The translations under genes and the position numbers were made by a program. Shown in pieces: positions 46,917 through 55,626 of a stretch of DNA of 64,000 bases. Location of the stretch: positions 1,116,001 through 1,180,000 of the forward strand of contig NZ_FXYE01000001.1 of NCBI RefSeq assembly GCF_900184935.1, in the 5' to 3' direction. The DNA comes from Actibacterium lipolyticum. Lineage in GTDB: Bacteria; Pseudomonadota; Alphaproteobacteria; Rhodobacterales; Rhodobacteraceae. How positions within the stretch are numbered: position 1 is the stretch's first letter; the number at the start of each line of letters is the position of its first letter. A model generated the notes under the pieces. That model was not told the origin of the DNA. It searched no databases and saw only the letters and a program-made list of their open reading frames with translations.

Positions 46917-47861
46917 ATGGCGGATAATTCTAACGGGCTTGGATGCCCTATGAAATGCTGGCTTGCGGCTGGCGTCGTTGGTCTTGTGGTTATGTTTGGT
47001 TTGCTTATGGGCACCCACACATTTCTTTCGGCTCTGTTCCTTGGCGTAGTAACCGCTGTTCTGATCGGGCTTCTTTTGAACTGGTTGGTCTGCACCCCAG
47101 CACAAAGCGCGCATGATGACAGCATTCAAACAGCTGCGCCCGCTAAGGCCGCTGCACCTGCCGCAGCCGCTGCGGCGGTGACGACGCAGGCCCCAAAAAC
47201 GAGCGTTTCTGACGCGGCTGCGCAGACAGCCAAAGCACGTGCAGATGCGGATGCCGCAGAAGCCAAAGCCGCAGCCGACGCAAAAGCTGCTGCTGATGCA
47301 AAAGCTGCTGCTGATGCGAAAGCGGCTGCTGATGCGAAAGCGGCTGCTGATGCGAAAGCGGCTGCTGATGCGAAAGCGGCTGCCGATGCCAAAGCGGCTG
47401 CTGATGCAAAAGCGGCTACAGACGCTAAGGCTGCTGCCGATGCGAAAGCCGCGGCGGATGCGAAGGCTAAAGCGGATGCTGACAAAGCCGAAAAGGAAGC
47501 CGCAGCGAAAGCAGCAGCCCTGCGTGAGGCTGGCGACTATGACGGCGACGGAGTAATCGAAGGCACAGACGAAGGCGTTAAGCCTGCGACACTGGACGGC
47601 CCGCGTGGCGGTACAGCGGATGATCTGAAGAAGATCAAAGGTGTTGGGCCGAAACTGGAACAGCTTTTGTTTGATCTGGGCTTCTATCACTTCGATCAGG
47701 TTGCAGCCTGGTCGGCGGATGAGGTCGCTTGGGTTGATGCAAACCTTAAGGGCTTTAAGGGCCGCGTAAGTCGCGATGAGTGGGTCAAACAGGCCGGTCT
47801 CTTGGCGTCGGGCGGTGATACAGAATTCTCGAAGAAGGTCGACAAGGGCGGCGTTTACTAA
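46917..47861 (+). CDS. Membrane protein with Ala-Lys-Asp repeat, EF-hand-like loop and HhH domain
   Basis: A 314-residue protein. Residues 14-60 are two hydrophobic helices (WLAAGVVGLVVMFGLLMG, then FLSALFLGVVTAVLIGLLLN) that put the rest probably in the cytosol. Residues 118-183 are eleven copies of AAADAK (one AATDAK), predicted to be a long, TolA-like single helix. DYDGDGVIEGTDE at 207-219 fits a calcium-binding EF-hand loop. Residues 234-300 are the HhH-type domain also found at the end of NuoE. It could tether or scaffold something near complex I at the membrane (inference). No family name is certain. Confidence 0.85.
   Translation: MADNSNGLGCPMKCWLAAGVVGLVVMFGLLMGTHTFLSALFLGVVTAVLIGLLLNWLVCTPAQSAHDDSIQTAAPAKAAAPAAAAAAVTTQAPKTSVSDAAAQTAKARADADAAEAKAAADAKAAADAKAAADAKAAADAKAAADAKAAADAKAAADAKAAADAKAATDAKAAADAKAAADAKAKADADKAEKEAAAKAAALREAGDYDGDGVIEGTDEGVKPATLDGPRGGTADDLKKIKGVGPKLEQLLFDLGFYHFDQVAAWSADEVAWVDANLKGFKGRVSRDEWVKQAGLLASGGDTEFSKKVDKGGVY
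47268..47465 (+). repeat. 11 tandem 18-bp repeats coding AAADAK
   Basis: Eleven consecutive in-frame 18-base units, differing mostly at third codon positions; copies 4-6 are identical. It is coding, inside the gene at 46917, and a likely site of copy-number change. Confidence 0.93.
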
Positions 47862-47869
47862 GGGTGAAC

Positions 47870-48094
47870 ATGTCACGGGGGCACAAGCAGGAAGAAGCCG
47901 ATGCACGGCAGGGTCGCGTTGCGGCGCTGGTGATTGCTGGCACGATGATCCTGTGGGTTGGCGCCCAATGGCTGGGGGGCCAACTTGGCCTTCCGACGCG
48001 CTTTGCCTTCTTGTTCGACTTGGCCGCAATGGCTGCGCTTTTCTGGGCGCTGGTGGTGACATATCAGATCTGGCGACGACGCCGGGACAATTGA
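47870..48094 (+). CDS. Small membrane protein (DUF5337-type)
   Basis: A 74-residue protein with two hydrophobic helices (VAALVIAGTMILWVGAQWLG and FAFLFDLAAMAALFWALVVT) and a basic C-terminus (IWRRRRDN). Similar short proteins (DUF5337) occur in nuo operons of Rhodobacterales. The ATG at 47870 is used; a GTG two codons earlier is the alternative. It lies 8 bases after the repeat protein and 9 before nuoF. It may be an accessory of complex I, without direct evidence. Confidence 0.75.
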   Translation: MSRGHKQEEADARQGRVAALVIAGTMILWVGAQWLGGQLGLPTRFAFLFDLAAMAALFWALVVTYQIWRRRRDN

Positions 48095-48103
48095 GGTAAT
48101 ACA

Positions 48104-49390
48104 ATGCTGAAGGACGAAGACCGTATCTTCACCAACATCTACGGCATGGACGAGCGCACGCTTGCGGGCGCTCGCCGTCATGGGCATTGGGATGGGACCG
48201 GCAACATCATCAAAAAAGGTCGCGACTGGATCATTGATGAGATGAAAGCCAGCGGCCTGCGTGGTCGTGGTGGTGCGGGTTTCCCGACCGGTTTGAAGTG
48301 GTCCTTCATGCCAAAGGAAAGCGATGGTCGCCCACACTATTTGGTCGTCAACGCAGATGAATCCGAACCGGGCACCTGTAAAGACCGCGAAATCATGCGC
48401 CACGATCCGCACACGCTGATCGAAGGCTGTTTGATTGCCGCGTTCGCGATGCAGGCGCATGTCAGCTATATCTATCTGCGCGGTGAATACATCCGCGAGC
48501 GTGAGGCGCTTCAGGCGGCGATTGACGAGGCCTATGACGCGGGTTTGCTGGGCAAGAACGCCGCTGGTTCAGGTTGGGATTTCGATCTTTATCTGCACCA
48601 CGGGGCAGGGGCCTATATCTGTGGTGAAGAAACTGCGCTGCTGGAAAGCCTTGAGGGGCGCAAAGGGATGCCGCGGATGAAACCGCCATTCCCTGCTGGT
48701 GCTGGTCTTTATGGCTGCCCAACGACCGTGAACAACGTTGAATCAATCGCGGTGGTTCCGACCATCCTGCGCCGTGGCGCGTCTTGGTTCTCGGGCTTTG
48801 GCCGTCCAAATAACGCGGGCACCAAGTTGTTCGCGATTTCGGGCCATGTGAATAACCCCTGTGTCGTCGAAGAGGCGATGTCGATTTCGTTCGAAGAGCT
48901 GATCGACAAGCATTGCGGCGGCATCCGTGGCGGTTGGGACAACCTGAAAGCGGTTATTCCGGGCGGTTCGTCCGTTCCGTTGCTGCCTGCCGATATCGCC
49001 AAAGAAGCGATCATGGATTTCGACTGGCTACGCGAGCAACGCTCGGGTCTTGGAACGGCGGCTGTGATCGTGATGGATCAGTCCACCGACGTGATCAAAG
49101 CGATCTGGCGCCTGTCCAAATTCTATAAGCACGAAAGCTGCGGCCAGTGTACGCCGTGCCGTGAAGGCACAGGTTGGATGATGCGCGTGATGGATCGTTT
49201 GGTGAAGGGCGAAGCCCAACCCGAAGAGATCGACATGCTGCTGGACGTCACCAAACAGGTCGAAGGTCACACGATCTGCGCCCTAGGCGATGCGGCGGCT
49301 TGGCCGATCCAAGGTTTGATCCGCCATTTCCGTGACGAGATCGAAGATCGCATCAAGCACAAGCGCGTCAGCGCGGTTGCGGCGGAGTAA
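48104..49390 (+). CDS. nuoF: NADH-quinone oxidoreductase subunit F
   Basis: A 428-residue 51-kDa-type subunit with the NADH and FMN sites and the N3 4Fe-4S cluster. [18 protein letters not shown] is the flavin/NADH glycine loop, [19 protein letters not shown] follows, and [15 protein letters not shown] gives three cluster cysteines, the fourth being in [11 protein letters not shown]. It pairs with NuoE as the electron-entry module. Confidence 0.98.
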   Translation: MLKDEDRIFTNIYGMDERTLAGARRHGHWDGTGNIIKKGRDWIIDEMKASGLRGRGGAGFPTGLKWSFMPKESDGRPHYLVVNADESEPGTCKDREIMRHDPHTLIEGCLIAAFAMQAHVSYIYLRGEYIREREALQAAIDEAYDAGLLGKNAAGSGWDFDLYLHHGAGAYICGEETALLESLEGRKGMPRMKPPFPAGAGLYGCPTTVNNVESIAVVPTILRRGASWFSGFGRPNNAGTKLFAISGHVNNPCVVEEAMSISFEELIDKHCGGIRGGWDNLKAVIPGGSSVPLLPADIAKEAIMDFDWLREQRSGLGTAAVIVMDQSTDVIKAIWRLSKFYKHESCGQCTPCREGTGWMMRVMDRLVKGEAQPEEIDMLLDVTKQVEGHTICALGDAAAWPIQGLIRHFRDEIEDRIKHKRVSAVAAE

Positions 49391-49399
49391 TCGATAACC

Positions 49400-49900
49400 A
49401 TGCAACCCCAAGGCCACCATCTTGCGGAACTGAACGTTGGGCGCCTGATCGCGCCCACCGATGATCCGCGCGTGGCCGAATTTATGGGCGCGCTTGACCG
49501 GATCAATGGTCTGGGCAAGCGGATGCCGGGGTTTGTTTGGATGATGGAAGGCTCGGGTGAACCGGGCACGGGAAATACAGATAACAAGATAGGCAACGAC
49601 GCTCAGTTCGTTTCAAACCTGACGGTTTGGGAAGATGTCGTAAGCCTTGAAAGCTTCGTCTGGAACACGGTTCATCGCACGTTTTATGAACGGCGCGCGG
49701 AATGGTTTCAGGTGTTGGGGAAGATGCACTTTGTCATGTGGTGGGTGCCCGAAGGGCATGAACCCACCCTTGATGAGGCGTTGGGACGGCTCGATCACCT
49801 TCGCACCCATGGCGCATCGGATGATGCGTTCGGGTGGGAGTATCTGAAAGAGGCGCAGTCGTGGAAGACACATGGCTGCACTCAAGTAGCCGCGGAGTAG
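49400..49900 (+). CDS. DUF3291 family protein
   Basis: A 166-residue soluble protein with HHLAELNVGRLIAP at the N-terminus, SNLTVWEDVVSLESFVW in the middle and KMHFVMWWVPEGHEPTLDEA near the end, the features of DUF3291, a ferredoxin-like alpha/beta-barrel fold related to small monooxygenase-like proteins. Function unknown. It lies 9 bases after nuoF and 5 before the next gene, so it is part of the transcript. Confidence 0.87.
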   Translation: MQPQGHHLAELNVGRLIAPTDDPRVAEFMGALDRINGLGKRMPGFVWMMEGSGEPGTGNTDNKIGNDAQFVSNLTVWEDVVSLESFVWNTVHRTFYERRAEWFQVLGKMHFVMWWVPEGHEPTLDEALGRLDHLRTHGASDDAFGWEYLKEAQSWKTHGCTQVAAE

Positions 49901-49905
49901 TAACG

Positions 49906-50343
49906 ATGTTCAAGATTAATTCCACAAACCGCTTGCGTCATGCGGGCTTTGGCTTTGCGATATTGGCTGGGCTGTGCGTTGGCACAGCAAACGCCAGTGT
50001 CCATGGTGGTCTAAGTACCCACAAAGAGATCAACGAGGGGCTGACGGTCATCGCCGCCGGAGAAATGATTCAGGATAAATGCAACAGCATTACACCCCGA
50101 ATGATCCGGGCCTATAGCTTTGCCAAAAGCCTTGAATCCATGGCGCATCAGGCGGGTTATAACGACAAACAGATCGAAGAGTTTGTCGAAGACAAGAAAG
50201 AAAAAGCGCGGGTTAAAGACGCCGCGCGGGCCTATCTTATCAGCAAAGGACTGGACCCCAAGCGGGCAGAGTCCTATTGCGAGGTCGGGCTTTATGAAAT
50301 CGAACGAAACAGCCAGATCGGCGTTCTACTGAAAGCGAAGTGA
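49906..50343 (+). CDS. Secreted DUF5333-type protein in the nuo operon
   Basis: A 145-residue protein with a signal peptide (LRHAGFGFAILAGLCVGTAN, cleavage near NAS). The mature part is helical and charged, with two cysteines (DKCNSITPRM and ESYCEVGL) set to form a disulfide. The arrangement fits DUF5333, known from Rhodobacterales. The start at 49906 is set by the signal peptide. Function unknown; the second periplasmic product encoded within this complex I operon. nuoG follows 6 bases later. Confidence 0.83.
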   Translation: MFKINSTNRLRHAGFGFAILAGLCVGTANASVHGGLSTHKEINEGLTVIAAGEMIQDKCNSITPRMIRAYSFAKSLESMAHQAGYNDKQIEEFVEDKKEKARVKDAARAYLISKGLDPKRAESYCEVGLYEIERNSQIGVLLKAK

Positions 50344-50349
50344 GAGCTT

Positions 50350-52368
50350 ATGGCGGACCTGCGCAAAATCATCATTGATGGCAACGAGATCGAAGTAGAT
50401 CCGGCCATGACCCTGATCCAGGCCTGTGAGCAGGCGGGCATCGAGGTGCCGCGCTTTTGCTATCATGAGCGTCTAAGCATCGCCGGCAACTGCCGCATGT
50501 GTCTGGTCGAGGTTGTGGGCGGTCCGCCCAAGCCCGCCGCGTCTTGCGCGATGCAGGTCAAAGATTTGCGCCCTGGCCCCGAAGGGCAGCCACCGGTTGT
50601 GAAAACCAACTCGCCCATGGTCAAGAAGGCCCGCGAAGGCGTGATGGAATTCCTGCTGATCAACCACCCGCTGGATTGCCCGATCTGCGATCAGGGTGGC
50701 GAGTGTGATTTGCAAGACCAAGCAATGGCTTACGGGGTGGACTTCAGCCGTTATCGCGAACCAAAGCGTGCGACGGATGACCTTGATCTGGGGCCGCTGG
50801 TCGAAACCCACATGACACGCTGCATCAGCTGTACCCGTTGCGTGCGCTTTACCACCGAAGTTGCAGGTATCAGCCAGATGGGCCAAACCGGCCGCGGCGA
50901 AGATGCAGAGATTACTTCCTACCTTGGCGAAACGCTCGACAGCGAATTGCAGGGCAATATCATCGACCTGTGCCCCGTTGGTGCGCTGGTTTCCAAGCCT
51001 TACGCCTTTACCGCGCGCCCATGGGAACTGACCAAGACTGAATCTATCGATGTGATGGATGCGCTTGGTTCGAACATCCGCGTGGATACAAAGGGGCGCG
51101 AAGTTATGCGGTTCTTGCCGCGTAACCATGACGGCGTGAACGAAGAGTGGATTTCCGACAAAACGCGTTTTGTTTGGGATGGCCTTCGCCGCCAGCGTTT
51201 GGACAAGCCTTACATCCGCGAAAACGGCAAACTGCGCCCGGCCACATGGGGCGAGGCGCTTTCCAAAGCCGCTGACGCCATGAAGGGTAAGAAGGTTACC
51301 GGTCTTGTTGGCGATCTGGCCCCTGTTGAGGCTGCGTTTGCCCTGAAACAACTGGTTGAAGGTCAAGGCGGCAAGGTTGAATGCCGCACCGATGGCGGCA
51401 AGCTGCCAGCAGGCAACCGTTCGGCTTATGTCGGCACGGCAACGATCGAAGACATCGACAACGCGAAGATGATCCAACTGATCGGCTGTAACCCACGCGC
51501 AGAAGCGCCGGTGTTGAACGCGCGCATCCGCAAGGCATGGCTGAACGGCGCGACCGTAGGCTTGATCGGTGAAGCGGTTGATCTGACCTATGACTATGTT
51601 CACGTCGGCACGGATCGTAAGGCGTTGGTGGATACCGCCGCCAAAACGATGGGCGAAGTCAAAGACTTGGACAGCGTTGTTATCATCGGCGCAGGCGCAT
51701 TGAACGAAGCCGATGGTGAGGCTGTTCTGAGCCAAGCAATGGAACTGGCCGCGAAGTCCAACAGCAAATTCATGGTGCTGCACACTGCTGCGGGCCGTGT
51801 TGGCGCGATGGATGCGGGCTGTGTCACCGAAGGCGGCATGGAAAAGGCGCTGGACGGGGCAGAGGTTATTTACAACCTCGGGTCCGATGAAATCGACATC
51901 GCTGCTGGCCCATTCGTTATCTATCAAGGTAGCCATGGCGACCGTGGTGCACACCGCGCCGACCTGATCTTGCCAGGCGCTGCTTATACGGAAGAGCAGG
52001 GGCTGTTCGTGAACACCGAAGGCCGCCCGCAATTGGCACTGCGCGCCAGCTTCCCTCCGGGCGAGGCGAAAGAAAACTGGGCGATCCTGCGGGCGTTGTC
52101 GGCTGAAATGGGTGCGACCCTGCCGTTTGACAGCATTGCGCAGCTTCGTCAGGCATTGGTGGCCGAGGTTCCGCATCTGGCGAAAATCGATCAGGTGGCA
52201 GAAAACGAATGGCAGCCGTTGGCGGTGAAGGCCCCAGCGAAAGCTAATTTCCGTCAGTCGGTTCAGGATTTCTATTTGACGAACCCAATCGCGCGCGCTT
52301 CGGCCCTGATGGCCGAGCTGAGCGCGAATGCAAAAGCGCGGCGTGAAGCGCCGATCGCGGCGGAGTAA
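50350..52368 (+). CDS. nuoG: NADH-quinone oxidoreductase subunit G
   Basis: A 672-residue 75-kDa-type subunit. The N-terminal 2Fe-2S site has [19 protein letters not shown]; the His-liganded 4Fe-4S cluster uses [18 protein letters not shown]; the next 4Fe-4S site is [13 protein letters not shown] with [10 protein letters not shown]. The C-terminal half is a molybdopterin-oxidoreductase-like domain without cofactor. Length matches the alphaproteobacterial/mitochondrial type, shorter than that of E. coli. Confidence 0.98.
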   Translation: MADLRKIIIDGNEIEVDPAMTLIQACEQAGIEVPRFCYHERLSIAGNCRMCLVEVVGGPPKPAASCAMQVKDLRPGPEGQPPVVKTNSPMVKKAREGVMEFLLINHPLDCPICDQGGECDLQDQAMAYGVDFSRYREPKRATDDLDLGPLVETHMTRCISCTRCVRFTTEVAGISQMGQTGRGEDAEITSYLGETLDSELQGNIIDLCPVGALVSKPYAFTARPWELTKTESIDVMDALGSNIRVDTKGREVMRFLPRNHDGVNEEWISDKTRFVWDGLRRQRLDKPYIRENGKLRPATWGEALSKAADAMKGKKVTGLVGDLAPVEAAFALKQLVEGQGGKVECRTDGGKLPAGNRSAYVGTATIEDIDNAKMIQLIGCNPRAEAPVLNARIRKAWLNGATVGLIGEAVDLTYDYVHVGTDRKALVDTAAKTMGEVKDLDSVVIIGAGALNEADGEAVLSQAMELAAKSNSKFMVLHTAAGRVGAMDAGCVTEGGMEKALDGAEVIYNLGSDEIDIAAGPFVIYQGSHGDRGAHRADLILPGAAYTEEQGLFVNTEGRPQLALRASFPPGEAKENWAILRALSAEMGATLPFDSIAQLRQALVAEVPHLAKIDQVAENEWQPLAVKAPAKANFRQSVQDFYLTNPIARASALMAELSANAKARREAPIAAE

Positions 52369-52375
52369 CGCGGCT

Positions 52376-52687
52376 ATGGCGCAAACGCGACTTCTGGCGG
52401 GTGATCTGATGAATTCCATCGTCAAGATGGGGTTCGCTGCGGGTCAGCAGAATACGGATTGCGCAGCGGCGCAAGACGCGCCGTTCCGCGGGTACGGATT
52501 TGCACGTTATGTGCGTACTAAAGTCGAACAAGAGGGTGGTCTTTGGCGGGAGGATGCTGTTTACACACACTCGCCCGCGCTGCCACGCGGAGTGCGGAAA
52601 AACGACGCTAACGAAGTCGTCGCGAACGCATGGATGAAGGGCGACCGACGGTCTGAGGGTATGGGGCAAGAATGGCTGAATTTCTAA
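52376..52687 (+). CDS. Possible small protein between nuoG and nuoH
   Basis: A 103-residue reading frame that fills the only sizeable gap between nuoG and nuoH. It starts 7 bases after nuoG with ggag upstream and ends 16 bases inside nuoH. No signal peptide or membrane helix is seen; it is hydrophilic, with one Cys and several Arg/Trp. I recognise no family. Codon use is close to that of its neighbours. A second start at 52409 would give 92 residues. The tight packing favours a real gene, but the frame could be chance. Confidence 0.5.
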   Translation: MAQTRLLAGDLMNSIVKMGFAAGQQNTDCAAAQDAPFRGYGFARYVRTKVEQEGGLWREDAVYTHSPALPRGVRKNDANEVVANAWMKGDRRSEGMGQEWLNF

Positions 52688-53709
52688 ACACTGGCTTCGG
52701 AACGTTCGTGTTGATCGCGGCGCAATGCCTGCTGGTCATCGCGTTCGTGATGATTTCGCTTCTATTCCTCGTCTATGGCGACCGGAAGATCTGGGCAGCG
52801 GTACAAATGCGCAAAGGGCCAAACGTTGTTGGCGCCTTTGGTTTGCTGCAATCCGTGGCGGATGCGCTGAAATACGTCGTGAAAGAGGTGGTTATTCCCG
52901 CCGGTGCCGACAAGACGGTTTTCATGCTGGCGCCGCTGGTGTCTTTCGTGCTGGCGATGATCGCTTGGGCCGTTATCCCGTTTTCGGATGGCTGGGTTCT
53001 TGCAGATTTGAACGTGGCGATCCTGTATGTTTTCGCGGTGTCCTCGCTTGAAGTATACGGCGTGATCATGGGCGGTTGGGCATCCAACTCCAAATACCCA
53101 TTCTTGGGCTCGCTTCGCTCTGCCGCGCAGATGATTTCTTACGAAGTGTCGCTGGGCCTGATCATTATCGGCGTCGTGCTGACCACAGGTTCCTTGAACT
53201 TCAGCCAAATCGTTGCGGCGCAAGATGGCAATTATGGGCTGTTTAGCTGGTACTGGCTGCCGCACTTCCCGATGGTCTTCTTGTTCTTCATCTCGGCGCT
53301 GGCCGAAACGAACCGCCCGCCGTTTGACCTTCCCGAAGCGGAATCCGAACTGGTTGCGGGGTATCAGGTTGAATATTCTTCCACGCCGTTCCTGTTGTTC
53401 ATGGCCGGTGAATACATCGCCATCTTCCTGATGTGCGCGCTGACATCGCTGCTGTTCTTTGGCGGCTGGCTGTCCCCAATCCCCGGTTTGCCAGATGGCG
53501 CGCTGTGGATGGTTGGCAAGATGGCATTCTTCTTCTTCCTCTTCGCGATGGTGAAGGCGATCACGCCGCGCTACCGCTATGACCAACTGATGCGCATTGG
53601 CTGGAAAGTGTTCCTTCCGCTGTCGCTGATCTGGGTCGTGCTGGTGGCATTCGCCGCGCATTTCGAACTCTTCGGCGGTGCGTATGCCCGCTGGGCAATC
53701 GGAGGCTGA
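52672..53709 (+). CDS. nuoH: NADH-quinone oxidoreductase subunit H
   Basis: A 345-residue membrane subunit with eight or so helices that links the quinone site to the proton pumps. [20 protein letters not shown] is conserved near the N-terminus, and [20 protein letters not shown] is the acidic cytosolic loop at the quinone channel. Length is normal. Its ATG lies inside the end of the 103-residue frame. Confidence 0.98.
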   Translation: MAEFLNTGFGTFVLIAAQCLLVIAFVMISLLFLVYGDRKIWAAVQMRKGPNVVGAFGLLQSVADALKYVVKEVVIPAGADKTVFMLAPLVSFVLAMIAWAVIPFSDGWVLADLNVAILYVFAVSSLEVYGVIMGGWASNSKYPFLGSLRSAAQMISYEVSLGLIIIGVVLTTGSLNFSQIVAAQDGNYGLFSWYWLPHFPMVFLFFISALAETNRPPFDLPEAESELVAGYQVEYSSTPFLLFMAGEYIAIFLMCALTSLLFFGGWLSPIPGLPDGALWMVGKMAFFFFLFAMVKAITPRYRYDQLMRIGWKVFLPLSLIWVVLVAFAAHFELFGGAYARWAIGG

Positions 53710-53710
53710 T

Positions 53711-54202
53711 ATGGCAATCGACTACACCCGCGCCGCGAAATACTTCTTGCTGTCGGACTTTATCGGCGGCTTCAAGCTGGGCCTGAAATACTTCTTCGCG
53801 CCCAAAGCAACGCTGAACTACCCGCATGAAAAGGGGCCTCTGTCGCCTCGTTTCCGCGGCGAACATGCGTTGCGCCGTTACCCGAATGGCGAAGAGCGTT
53901 GCATCGCCTGTAAACTGTGCGAGGCCGTGTGCCCCGCGCAGGCGATCACGATCGACGCTGAACCGCGCGAGGACGGCTCGCGCCGGACAACGCGCTATGA
54001 CATCGACATGACCAAGTGCATCTATTGCGGTTTCTGTCAGGAAGCCTGCCCGGTGGATGCGATTGTCGAAGGCCCGAACTTCGAATTCTCGACCGAAACC
54101 CGCGAAGAGCTGTTTTACAACAAGGACAAGCTCCTTGAAAACGGCGAACGCTGGGAGGCCGAGATTGCGCGCAACCTTGAACTGGATGCGCCGTACCGAT
54201 GA
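53711..54202 (+). CDS. nuoI: NADH-quinone oxidoreductase subunit I
   Basis: A 163-residue ferredoxin-like subunit with two 4Fe-4S clusters: [16 protein letters not shown] and [16 protein letters not shown]. The N-terminal amphipathic part ([19 protein letters not shown]) lies against the membrane arm. The start at 53711 has ggagg upstream. It overlaps the CMD gene by 4 bases. Confidence 0.98.
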   Translation: MAIDYTRAAKYFLLSDFIGGFKLGLKYFFAPKATLNYPHEKGPLSPRFRGEHALRRYPNGEERCIACKLCEAVCPAQAITIDAEPREDGSRRTTRYDIDMTKCIYCGFCQEACPVDAIVEGPNFEFSTETREELFYNKDKLLENGERWEAEIARNLELDAPYR

Positions 54203-54606
54203 CCGATTTCAGCAAACTCTTTGAGCAGATGATGGAGCAGAGCCACGCCATGGCCAAGGCTTTCAACCCCGCGTTGGAAAGCTTTCAGGTGACAGGCTTT
54301 GACAAAATCATGCCGACCATGCCGAAGAATTTCATGGACATGATGTGGGGCAACGCCTTCAACAAAGACGGGTTGGATTCCAAAACGCGCCTATTGGTCG
54401 TTTTGGCTGGCCTGACAGTGTTGGGTGCGCAGGCTGAACCACAGTTCAAGCTGACAGTTCGCCATGCGCTAGAAGCGGGGGCAACCCAGCAAGAGATCGC
54501 TGAAGTGATTTATCAGATGGCAATGCTTGGCGGCATTCCTGCAATGACCCACGCCTTGAACCTGGCTCAGGACGTGTTCAAAGAATCCGAGGAGGACGAC
54601 GCATGA
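54199..54606 (+). CDS. Carboxymuconolactone decarboxylase family protein
   Basis: A 135-residue helical protein of the CMD/AhpD-like fold: [20 protein letters not shown] and [20 protein letters not shown] are the conserved helices. The CxxC pair of AhpD peroxidase-type members is missing, so a thiol reaction is not expected. The function in this place is unknown. It is joined to nuoI and nuoJ by ATGA overlaps on both sides, which makes coordinated expression with complex I sure. Confidence 0.88.
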   Translation: MTDFSKLFEQMMEQSHAMAKAFNPALESFQVTGFDKIMPTMPKNFMDMMWGNAFNKDGLDSKTRLLVVLAGLTVLGAQAEPQFKLTVRHALEAGATQQEIAEVIYQMAMLGGIPAMTHALNLAQDVFKESEEDDA

Positions 54607-55217
54607 GCGTGGCCGATCTAGCATTTTACGCTTTCGCGATCACGGCTGTAGCAGCCGGTCTTTTCGTTGTTGTATCAAAAAACCCAGTCCATTCGGTTCT
54701 GTGGTTGATCCTAGCATTCCTAAGCGCGGCTGGCCTGTTCGTGCTGCTGGGCGCTGAATTCGTGGCGATGCTGTTGATCATCGTTTACGTGGGCGCGGTG
54801 GCGGTTCTGTTCCTGTTCGTCGTGATGATGCTGGACGTTGATTTCGCCGAACTTAAGGCCGAAATGGCGCGATATGTGCCGCTGGCGGCGCTTATCGGTG
54901 TCGTGTTGCTGATGCAGCTGGGCATGGTCTTTGGTGTTTGGCAGTTTGCCGATGACGCGCAAAGCCTGCGTGCGTCTGTGACCCCTGATGCGACCGAGGT
55001 GCACAACACCGCCGCACTGGGGCAGCTGATCTACGACGATTACATCTATCTCTTTCAAGCTGCGGGTCTGATCCTGTTGGTTGCCATGATCGGCGCCATT
55101 GTTCTGACCCTGCGCCACCGCACGAACGTCAAACGCCAGGATGTATTGGCGCAGATGTATCGTGATCCGGCCAAGGCAATGGAATTGAAAGACATGAAAC
55201 CGGGGCAGGGGCTCTGA
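54603..55217 (+). CDS. nuoJ: NADH-quinone oxidoreductase subunit J
   Basis: A 204-residue membrane subunit with five helices. [20 protein letters not shown] and the segment [20 protein letters not shown] (with the pi-bulge region and Tyr) are typical. Overlaps the CMD gene by 4 bases. It is separated from nuoK by 97 bases, the largest gap in this part of the operon. Confidence 0.97.
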   Translation: MSVADLAFYAFAITAVAAGLFVVVSKNPVHSVLWLILAFLSAAGLFVLLGAEFVAMLLIIVYVGAVAVLFLFVVMMLDVDFAELKAEMARYVPLAALIGVVLLMQLGMVFGVWQFADDAQSLRASVTPDATEVHNTAALGQLIYDDYIYLFQAAGLILLVAMIGAIVLTLRHRTNVKRQDVLAQMYRDPAKAMELKDMKPGQGL

Positions 55218-55243
55218 GCCTCTGGCTGATCATAGGGGTCGCA

Positions 55244-55306
55244 ATGATCGTTGCGGGCCTGGCACTAAGAAAAAGACGTCATCGAAATGACGTCAACAAT
55301 GACTGA
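55244..55306 (+). CDS. Possible micro-ORF between nuoJ and nuoK
   Basis: An ATG at 55244, preceded by aggggt, opens 20 codons ([20 protein letters not shown]). The same frame is open upstream to the nuoJ stop and reads [10 protein letters not shown] there, so a non-ATG start at about 55214 would give a full membrane helix followed by a basic tail, a common design for small membrane proteins. It is too short to prove by sequence alone. Confidence 0.3.
   Translation: MIVAGLALRKRRHRNDVNND
55275..55294 (+). promoter_or_regulatory. Hairpin upstream of nuoK
   Basis: gacgtcat and atgacgtc form a perfect 8-bp stem with the tetraloop cgaa, 20 bases ahead of the nuoK ATG. There is no T-run. It may be an RNA processing or stability element; it also lies inside the micro-ORF. 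Confidence 0.45.
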
Positions 55307-55314
55307 GGGACGAC

Positions 55315-55620
55315 ATGGTCGGACTTGAACACTACCTAGCTGTCGCTGCGGCACTGTTCGTGATCGGGATTTTCGGGATTTTTCTGAACCGGAAGAACGT
55401 GATCGTCATCCTGATGTCGATCGAACTGATGCTTCTGGCGGTCAATATCAACTTCGTCGCGTTTTCGTCCTATCTGGGCGACATGGTCGGGCAGGTGTTT
55501 ACACTGTTCGTTCTGACCGTTGCCGCGGCCGAAGCTGCCATTGGCCTTGCCATTCTGGTCTGTTTCTTCCGGACGCGTGGGACGATCGCGGTCGAAGATG
55601 TCAACGTGATGAAGGGGTAA
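55315..55620 (+). CDS. nuoK: NADH-quinone oxidoreductase subunit K
   Basis: A 101-residue subunit with three helices and the conserved membrane glutamates in [18 protein letters not shown] and [17 protein letters not shown], parts of the proton path. Length is standard. gaggga precedes the ATG. Confidence 0.97.
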   Translation: MVGLEHYLAVAAALFVIGIFGIFLNRKNVIVILMSIELMLLAVNINFVAFSSYLGDMVGQVFTLFVLTVAAAEAAIGLAILVCFFRTRGTIAVEDVNVMKG

Positions 55621-55626
55621 GCAACC

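Noticed and set aside
47268-47465. The 18-bp tandem repeat as a CRISPR array
   Set aside because: Units are contiguous without spacers, in frame, and code a regular AAADAK helix.
46779-48104. A 441-codon antisense frame across the repeat protein
   Set aside because: The repeated Cys/Ser/Phe-rich stretch is the reverse reading of the AAADAK repeats and crosses three real genes.
50473-52425. A 650-codon antisense frame opposite nuoG
   Set aside because: It lies wholly opposite a certain complex I gene, has no family motifs, and arises from codon bias at third positions.
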